Assembly: GCA_027364665.1 (NCBI GenBank)
Contig: DAHXOW010000020.1
Coordinates: forward strand, 1 to 10,342
Length of the DNA: 10,342 bases
Source: a bacterium
Lineage (GTDB): Bacteria > Patescibacteriota > UBA1384 > CAJBMM01
Direction: 5' to 3'
A program made the position numbers and the translations under genes. Every line of letters starts with the position of its first letter. Within the stretch, counting starts at the first letter, position 1. Positions 6,478 to 10,342 of the stretch are shown in pieces. The notes below the pieces were generated by a model. The model did not search any database and was not told where the DNA came from. It saw nothing but the letters and a program-made list of their open reading frames with translations.

Positions 6478-7239
6478 ATGCACCCGATTTTATTACATGT
6501 TGGTTCTGTAACCGTATATTCATTCGGATTATTTTTAGCCTTGGGGATAGTCTTCGGGGGCACGGTAGTTGCTCTTCTGGCTAGAAAATTCAAATTATCT
6601 ACTCGCGGTTTGTTTGATAATCTGCTTTTTATTATTTTCTTTGGGGTTATCGGAGCAAGAATTGCCTATGCAATTGTCTATCCACAGTATTTCCAGGCGC
6701 CTTTAGGCAGCTGGTGGGACGTTTTGGCTCTATGGCAAGGTGGTTTGTTGTATTACGGAGCTATCATTGTCGGCTCATTGTCTGCTTGGTTGATTTTTCG
6801 GTCTGACCAACGTAATTTGACGCGCTGGATGGATATTATGCTAATCGGCATGTTGATTGGAGTAGCTTTTGGGCAATCCGGTTGCCAATTAGGAGGCTGT
6901 TCTGCCGGAATTCAATCAGGATCGCATTGGACGATCGGCGGCCGGATCCCTGTTCCCTTGTACGAGGCGATTTGGGCGACTCTTTTGTTTATCACCTCAA
7001 TTACACTTTATTTAAAAGACATTTTCTGGAGAAGAGACGGTAGAACGTTTTTTGTTTTTGGTTTAGTTTATCTGACCGGCAGATTCATTCTTGATTTTTG
7101 GCGTTCCAAAGCCCTTGTTTGGCACGGGGCGTCCTGGATGACTCTGTCAGATTTATTCCTGATCGCAGTTATGGCCATGGTTATGGCTGTTTTGCTTATT
7201 AGACGCCGCAGCCTTAACAATGTCGAAGCAGATTATTAA
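6478..7239 (+). CDS. lgt: Prolipoprotein diacylglyceryl transferase family protein (divergent)
   Basis: Lgt moves diacylglycerol from phosphatidylglycerol to the lipobox cysteine of prolipoproteins. The 253-residue protein has about seven hydrophobic helices and the Lgt signature order. An N-terminal HVGSVTVYSFGLFLALG is followed by GARIAYAIVY (59-68), WQGGLLYYG (86-94), GQSGCQLGGCSAG (132-144) and PLYEAIW (160-166). From memory of E. coli Lgt, the essential HGG histidine is Tyr93 here and the essential Arg143 is near Gln133. The GC...GC pattern resembles the cysteine-rich Lgt subgroup. It may therefore be a divergent enzyme or a paralogue with another role. The ATG lies 2 nt after the channel stop, with AAAGGG about 10 nt upstream. 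The last 20 bp overlap the next gene, which looks LspA-like. Confidence 0.82.
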   Translation: MHPILLHVGSVTVYSFGLFLALGIVFGGTVVALLARKFKLSTRGLFDNLLFIIFFGVIGARIAYAIVYPQYFQAPLGSWWDVLALWQGGLLYYGAIIVGSLSAWLIFRSDQRNLTRWMDIMLIGMLIGVAFGQSGCQLGGCSAGIQSGSHWTIGGRIPVPLYEAIWATLLFITSITLYLKDIFWRRDGRTFFVFGLVYLTGRFILDFWRSKALVWHGASWMTLSDLFLIAVMAMVMAVLLIRRRSLNNVEADY

Positions 7240-7639
7240 ACGAATTACTATTGCGCTTTCGGTTATTTTATCCGTCTGGTTATTATCCGAGTCTATTGTA
7301 GTAATAATGGAAAAATTTTATAGCCATTTGATAATTTCTGGTGGAAATTGGTGGTGGAACACGGGTAGCCAGGAGACTATCGGTTGGCTGAGCATTTTGT
7401 TTATCATTATTTTATTATCGGCGACGCTTCTTAAAAGTATGAAATACGATATTCTGGTGATAATTTTCGTTATAATCGGAAGCGTATCGGTCAACGCCTA
7501 CGAAAGATTTCGTTTTGGAGCGGTAATTGATTATTGGCCGTGGTTATTCAACCTGAAAACAAACTTTCCCGATTGGTTAATCAGTTGTTCGTTGATTTAT
7601 TTATTGATCAAAGCGATTTTCGGCAAGGAGACTATTTAA
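7220..7639 (+). CDS. Small membrane protein, probable divergent signal peptidase II (LspA-like)
   Basis: This 139-residue protein has four hydrophobic segments (about 8-29, 55-72, 76-91, 117-133), the LspA topology. Motifs fall in LspA order: NTG at 47-49 (family NxGAAF), GSVSVNAYERFRFG at 87-100 (family GGxxGNxxDRxxxG), VIDY at 102-105 (family VxDF, first catalytic Asp, here Asp104) and LFNLKTNFPD at 109-118 (family FNxAD). Differences are Glu95 for the DR aspartate, and the second catalytic Asp absent from FNLAD unless Asp118 replaces it after a 4-residue insertion. The assignment is inference from motif order plus the upstream Lgt-family gene. The start overlaps lgt by 20 bp, suggesting translational coupling; the end overlaps convergent rplT by 8 bp. 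Confidence 0.6.
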   Translation: MSKQIIKRITIALSVILSVWLLSESIVVIMEKFYSHLIISGGNWWWNTGSQETIGWLSILFIIILLSATLLKSMKYDILVIIFVIIGSVSVNAYERFRFGAVIDYWPWLFNLKTNFPDWLISCSLIYLLIKAIFGKETI

Positions 7640-7976
7640 TTTTATCTACGATCGCCTTAAAACTCGCCGGCTGGCGTTCGGCCATTTCGGCTAAAACCTT
7701 GCGATTCAAATTAAGGTCGTGTTTCTTTAATAAGTGGACAAAGACCGAATATTTTAGATCATGTTCAGCTAAGGCAATGTTAATTGTGGTGATCCATTGA
7801 CTGCGCATCAGCCGTTTTTTGGCGCGTCTGTCACGATAGGCAAAGATACCGGCATTCAAACTGGCTTGTTTGGCCATTCTGAATAGGTTATTTCTAACGC
7901 CGCGATACCCGCGAGTTAATTTAAAAAGATTTTTATGTGTTTTATGAGCACTTACACCACGCTTAACACGGGTCAT
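7632..7976 (-). CDS. rplT: 50S ribosomal protein L20 (bL20)
   Basis: This 114-residue basic protein begins MTRVKRGVSAHKTHKN and carries RGYRGVRNNLFRMAKQA, AYRDRRAKKR and the SQWITTINIA and LNRKVLAEMA segments of bL20. L20 binds 23S rRNA early in 50S assembly. It is the third gene of infC-rpmI-rplT and starts 15 nt after rpmI with AAAGGA upstream. In many bacteria L20 represses this operon; I see no clear leader structure here that would show it. Its stop overlaps the convergent LspA-like gene by 8 bp and no terminator is evident there. Confidence 0.97.
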   Translation of the reverse strand: MTRVKRGVSAHKTHKNLFKLTRGYRGVRNNLFRMAKQASLNAGIFAYRDRRAKKRLMRSQWITTINIALAEHDLKYSVFVHLLKKHDLNLNRKVLAEMAERQPASFKAIVDKIK

Positions 7977-7991
7977 GACTATCCTTTACGT

Positions 7992-8177
7992 TTACATTTG
8001 ATAAGGCAACATTTTTGCCAGATGTTTTTTTTCGGTAGACAAAACCGCAACCATAGCAGTCCTTCTCGGCGATTTATTAACTCGTAAATGACTAACTGCC
8101 GCAGGTTTGTGAATTACTAAACCGTTAGCCGTGAAACGGACTCTTTTGAACATTGCTTGGTGGGTTTTTTGTTTCAT
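7992..8177 (-). CDS. rpmI: 50S ribosomal protein L35 (bL35)
   Basis: This 61-residue protein has the bL35 pattern: an N-terminal KTHQAMFKRVRFTANG, a central HLRVNKSPRR and a C-terminal KKHLAKMLPY. It is somewhat less basic in the middle than typical L35. The ATG lies 2 nt after the infC stop, with AAGGA contributed by the last infC codons, so the two are probably translationally coupled. The position between infC and rplT is the standard arrangement and supports the call. Confidence 0.94.
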   Translation of the reverse strand: MKQKTHQAMFKRVRFTANGLVIHKPAAVSHLRVNKSPRRTAMVAVLSTEKKHLAKMLPYQM

Positions 8178-8179
8178 TT

Positions 8180-8689
8180 TTATTCCTTTGATTGGGGAGC
8201 AATTGTGGCGCTGATTTGGTTTCCGACTTTGCTGGGTGATTGCTCTAATTTACCCCCTATGCGCTCAATTAGTCCGCGAAAGTTTTCCTCAGCCTGAGAA
8301 GCAAAAGCCTGTTCTCTTCCTTTCATTCTAACGACGAGATGAACGCGGTGGCCTTTTTGAAGAAATTTTTGAGCTTGAGCAATCTTTAAGCTAGCATCAT
8401 GATCGGAAATTTTCGTGCTCAGCCTGATTTCCTTAACCTCAATATTTTTTTGGTGTAATCGGCTCTTTCTTTGCGATCTGGTTTCTTCGTAACGAAGCTT
8501 GCCATAGTCTAGAATTTTACAGACCGGAGGGTTTGCGTTCGGCGAAATCTCAACCAAATCAAGACCTTTTTCTTCAGCCATCGCCAGCGCTTGGGATATT
8601 GCCGTTTGACCCAAATACTCACCGGTCTCATTAACCAAAACACAAAACGGAACCCTGATCTCCGTATTAATTCGAAAGTTTTTAGCGAT
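8180..8689 (-). CDS. infC: Translation initiation factor IF-3, start at ATC
   Basis: IF3 binds the 30S subunit and proofreads start-codon choice. The IF3 signature reads from an N-terminal FRINTEIRVP through LDLVEISPNANPPVCKILDYGK and a basic linker to the C-domain. The TTG at 8636-8638 is the first usual start codon, but homology continues 17 codons upstream. The in-frame stop TAA (8693-8695) bounds the gene, and no ATG, GTG or TTG lies between. I choose ATC at 8687-8689, 10 nt after GGAG (8703-8700), giving about 169 residues beginning MAKNFRINTEIR. ATT at 8669-8671 is an alternative without a Shine-Dalgarno. Rare start codons are known for infC (AUU in E. coli) and let IF3 repress its own translation. 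The gene heads infC-rpmI-rplT. Confidence 0.93.
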   Translation of the reverse strand: MAKNFRINTEIRVPFCVLVNETGEYLGQTAISQALAMAEEKGLDLVEISPNANPPVCKILDYGKLRYEETRSQRKSRLHQKNIEVKEIRLSTKISDHDASLKIAQAQKFLQKGHRVHLVVRMKGREQAFASQAEENFRGLIERIGGKLEQSPSKVGNQISATIAPQSKE

Positions 8690-8696
8690 AGCTTAA

Positions 8697-8714
8697 AATC
8701 TCCACAATCTCCAC
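8697..8714 (-). repeat. Tandem 9-bp repeat carrying two Shine-Dalgarno copies before infC
   Basis: On the minus strand GTGGAGATT occurs twice in tandem. Each copy has a GGAG core; the proximal one (8703-8700) lies 10 nt from the ATC start, the distal one 19 nt. Confidence 0.85.
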
Positions 8715-8730
8715 ACTTAAAGACAATCAA

Positions 8731-8759
8731 AGATTAACAAAAAACACTTGACTCGTCAA
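8731..8759 (-). promoter_or_regulatory. Candidate promoter of infC-rpmI-rplT
   Basis: On minus, TTGACG (8759-8754, 5 of 6) is followed by a 17-bp spacer and TAATCT (8736-8731, 3 of 6) with a TGn extension. It predicts a start near 8724 and a leader of about 35 nt. The -35 lies within TTGACGAGTCAA, an inverted repeat with 5-bp arms. A 10-bp palindrome CAAACGTTTG lies just upstream (8760-8769). Confidence 0.5.
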
Positions 8760-8770
8760 CAAACGTTTGG

Positions 8771-9520
8771 TCAGCCAACTTGGCCTTGTCCTTGATTCCC
8801 GGTAATCAGACGGATTGATTGAGGAATTAAACTCAGACTAATCGGGGTGGAAGCTAAAACGCTGTCTGACATTTTTATCTCCATCTGCGGTGAGGTTTGA
8901 ATAACTGCTTGCTCGGCTCTTAAAAGCGTTTCTATCGACGAGTTTTGGCTTTTTCTGCCAAATAAACCCCGGTGAATTTCTTTTGGCACTAAAAAGTGCA
9001 AAACATTAGAGATGTTGAATGGCGGATTATTGTTGAACAGGCGAATTAATAAATGTCTGCCGGAAAAATTGGCCGAAAACTGACTGACATGCAGATTAAA
9101 ATCAATCGGTTTGTCTGCCTTGATTTCAAGCCCGGTTAAAAAGAAAATATCCTCATTTATTAGACCGATATCATACAATCCGAGTTTGCGATGTCTAAGT
9201 ACTTGAATCGCTTCAATCCAGTTGCCGTAACCAAGTAAATCAATCAAGTGGGCACTGGCTCCTATGGGAATAATTCCTAGAGCTATGGGTTGGTCAACCA
9301 GAACTCCGGCGACCCGGCTGGCTAAAAAATCATCGCCGATTGCGACTATGGTCGTAAAACCTTTAGATAAAGCGGATGCGGCTAATTTTGCGGCGTCAGC
9401 TTCCGGAGAACAAAATTCCATTTCCCCGGCTATCCCTTCGCTGGTTAGCTTCTGTCTAAGAGAGGAAAAGAAGTTTTGTTCTTGTTTGTTCTTAATTGGA
9501 TTGGCGATGTAGTAGTACAC
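8771..9520 (-). CDS. Diacylglycerol/sphingosine-kinase-like protein with degenerate active site
   Basis: This 249-residue protein follows the DAGK-catalytic (YegS/DgkB-like) layout. An N-terminal YYYIANPIKNK (2-12) is followed by a strand-helix repeat to IVAIGDDFLASRVAGVL (58-74). Then come ALGIIPIGASAHLIDLLG (80-97) and a KLGLYDIGLIN segment (112-122) like the DLG...N of lipid kinases. The family motif GGDGT is replaced by IGDDF (61-65) and GTGND by GASAH (87-91), so ATP binding and catalysis are doubtful. Active DgkB-type enzymes are about 300 residues; this one is shorter. It starts at GTG (9518-9520), 16 nt after bactofilin, with GGAT upstream. It could be a regulatory or lipid-binding relative of the kinases. 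Confidence 0.68.
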   Translation of the reverse strand: MYYYIANPIKNKQEQNFFSSLRQKLTSEGIAGEMEFCSPEADAAKLAASALSKGFTTIVAIGDDFLASRVAGVLVDQPIALGIIPIGASAHLIDLLGYGNWIEAIQVLRHRKLGLYDIGLINEDIFFLTGLEIKADKPIDFNLHVSQFSANFSGRHLLIRLFNNNPPFNISNVLHFLVPKEIHRGLFGRKSQNSSIETLLRAEQAVIQTSPQMEIKMSDSVLASTPISLSLIPQSIRLITGNQGQGQVG

Positions 9521-9536
9521 TTTTTATCCGATCGCA

Positions 9537-9908
9537 TTATTTTCCTGATTCGTAGGCTGGTTTTGCGGCTGGTTTCTCCGAAGAAGTGTCATTAATTGTC
9601 GAACTTTTACCGATAAACGAGGCGCCAAGCCTGATTACCAGATTTTTTGTAGTGACGTCGCCGATAAGTTTTGCTTTGGGCATTAGCTCAACCCGATCGT
9701 TTGCGACAACGCTTCCGTAAATTTCACCGGTTACCTCAACGGTTTTAGCCTTAATCGGCCCTTTGACCATTGCCCCGCTTCCGATGGTTACCGTTGATTC
9801 AGATTCGATCTGTCCCTCGACTTGACCGTTAATCTGAATCGCGCCTTGATTAGTTAAATTACCTTGCAATTTTACGTTTTGGCCAATAATGGTATCAAAA
9901 ACTTCCAT
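9537..9908 (-). CDS. Bactofilin (polymer-forming cytoskeletal protein)
   Basis: Bactofilins form membrane-associated filaments of stacked beta-helices that organise cell shape, division or wall enzymes. The 123-residue protein has the bactofilin domain at about 4-105: DTIIGQNVKLQGNL, then repeated turns with hydrophobic-x-hydrophobic strands and glycines (IQINGQVEGQI, VTIGSGAMVKGPI, VEVTGEIYGSV, VELMPKAKLIGDV, LVIRLGASFIGKS). A short disordered tail rich in S, K, P and A follows. No transmembrane segment is present. The ATG at 9906-9908 is preceded by AGGA (9913-9916 on minus) at good spacing. It lies between the nucleotidase and the lipid-kinase-like gene, probably in one transcript with the latter. 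Confidence 0.93.
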   Translation of the reverse strand: MEVFDTIIGQNVKLQGNLTNQGAIQINGQVEGQIESESTVTIGSGAMVKGPIKAKTVEVTGEIYGSVVANDRVELMPKAKLIGDVTTKNLVIRLGASFIGKSSTINDTSSEKPAAKPAYESGK

Positions 9909-9943
9909 GCTTTCCTACCTCTCTCGCTTTGATCTAAAGTCAG

Positions 9944-9969
9944 TTTAAGCTATACCTTTTTAGCTTAAA
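9944..9969. repeat. Perfect 9-bp inverted repeat across the nucleotidase stop
   Basis: TTTAAGCTA (9944-9952) and TAGCTTAAA (9961-9969) are perfect arms around an 8-nt spacer. On the minus strand the hairpin contains the TAA of the nucleotidase gene and is not followed by a T run. It is therefore a poor terminator; an mRNA-stability or operator role is possible. Confidence 0.7.
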
Positions 9970-10342
9970 GCGCAACACTTTTTAAGTAAGCGTCAACTTG
10001 TGGCCAAAGCATTGATTCATCAACCCCACCGGCATTCCAAGGATATTGACCGAATAAAATCACATTAATGCCTGATTCGCGTCCTGCGATTAAGGTGGTT
10101 AACGAATCATCGATTAGACAGGAAGCTTGCAAGGATCTGCATAAGCCGATTTTATCGGTGGAAAAATAAATATTTTTGAATGTGTCCGGAAAATTTTTAT
10201 TCAACCAGTCTTTGTGGTGCGTTGTATCGATCAACTCAGGTTTGGCGGTAACTATAACCAAATGATAGATCGATGATAAATGTTTTAAGACTAATTGCGA
10301 GCCTTTAATCGGTTCAGCTGATTTGGACAATTCAGAATTATA
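9965..10342 (-). CDS. 5'(3')-deoxyribonucleotidase-like HAD protein (partial, 5' end off window)
   Basis: The last 126 codons are visible and the frame is open to the right edge. A TTG at 10330 is probably internal, not the start. The visible part matches the NT5C group of HAD phosphatases. It has a P-x-x-G-capped helix (EPIKGSQLVLKHL), the motif II strand LVIVTAKPE, a WLNKNFPDTFKNIYF segment, a lysine (KIGLC) and the acidic motif CLIDDSLTTL. It ends with ILFGQYPWN, typical of this group. The DxDGV motif with the nucleophilic aspartate should lie upstream, outside the window. The family dephosphorylates nucleoside monophosphates, but the substrate is inferred. The bactofilin gene begins 56 nt downstream. 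Confidence 0.75.
   Translation of the reverse strand, partial: YNSELSKSAEPIKGSQLVLKHLSSIYHLVIVTAKPELIDTTHHKDWLNKNFPDTFKNIYFSTDKIGLCRSLQASCLIDDSLTTLIAGRESGINVILFGQYPWNAGGVDESMLWPQVDAYLKSVAL

Noticed and set aside
8509..8730. 73-codon minus frame with C-x-x-C-like MIVFKCGDCGD start upstream of infC
   Set aside because: It overlaps the IF3 N-terminal coding sequence in another frame; the CGDCGD residues come from the tandem GTGGAGATT repeat, not from a zinc motif.
1..10342. CRISPR array, insertion sequence, toxin-antitoxin or defence cassette
   Set aside because: No spaced repeats, transposase, terminal inverted repeats or recognisable defence genes are present; the window is ordinary chromosomal content.
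1..10342. Alternative genetic code (UGA as glycine)
   Set aside because: TGA ends der, lepB and the lipid-kinase-like gene at family-appropriate lengths and does not occur inside the conserved genes.

Overview
This window is about 10.3 kb of compact bacterial chromosome with housekeeping genes on both strands. Two convergent gene pairs overlap by 8-9 bp, and most same-strand gaps are 2-52 nt. Protein sizes, the divergent membrane proteins and the gene content (bactofilin, MthK-like channel, Lgt) fit a member of the Candidate Phyla Radiation (Patescibacteria), perhaps near Saccharibacteria. That placement is inference, because no phylogenetic marker was searched. TGA closes several genes (der, lepB, the lipid kinase-like gene), so the UGA-to-glycine code of Gracilibacteria/Absconditabacteria is not in use.

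Layout: positions 1-133 hold the 3' end of a plus-strand gene with a sigma-region-4-like tail, followed by a strong intrinsic terminator (141-180). A plus-strand tRNA-Ile with the rare anticodon UAU lies at 321-397. priA (minus) and der (plus) diverge from overlapping extended -10 promoters near 2408-2420. der converges on lepB (minus), behind which lie a metallophosphoesterase and tRNA-Val(CAC), all on minus. A second divergent promoter region (5383-5432) faces a plus-strand run of three membrane-protein genes: a two-helix RCK channel, an Lgt-family protein and a small protein I read as a divergent signal peptidase II (LspA). This run converges on the minus-strand infC-rpmI-rplT operon. Upstream, also on minus, are a degenerate diacylglycerol/sphingosine-kinase-like protein, a bactofilin and a partial 5'-nucleotidase that runs off the right edge.

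The genes cover replication restart (PriA), 50S assembly (Der), initiation and large-subunit proteins (IF3, L35, L20), decoding (two tRNAs) and envelope work (LepB, Lgt, LspA-like, channel, bactofilin). I see no defence system, mobile element or CRISPR array. The most interesting points are the tRNA-Ile(UAU), which implies AUA decoding without lysidine. Next are the adjacent Lgt and LspA-like proteins with altered catalytic motifs, an infC start at AUC, a channel with a non-canonical selectivity filter, and a lipid-kinase fold lacking the GGDGT motif.
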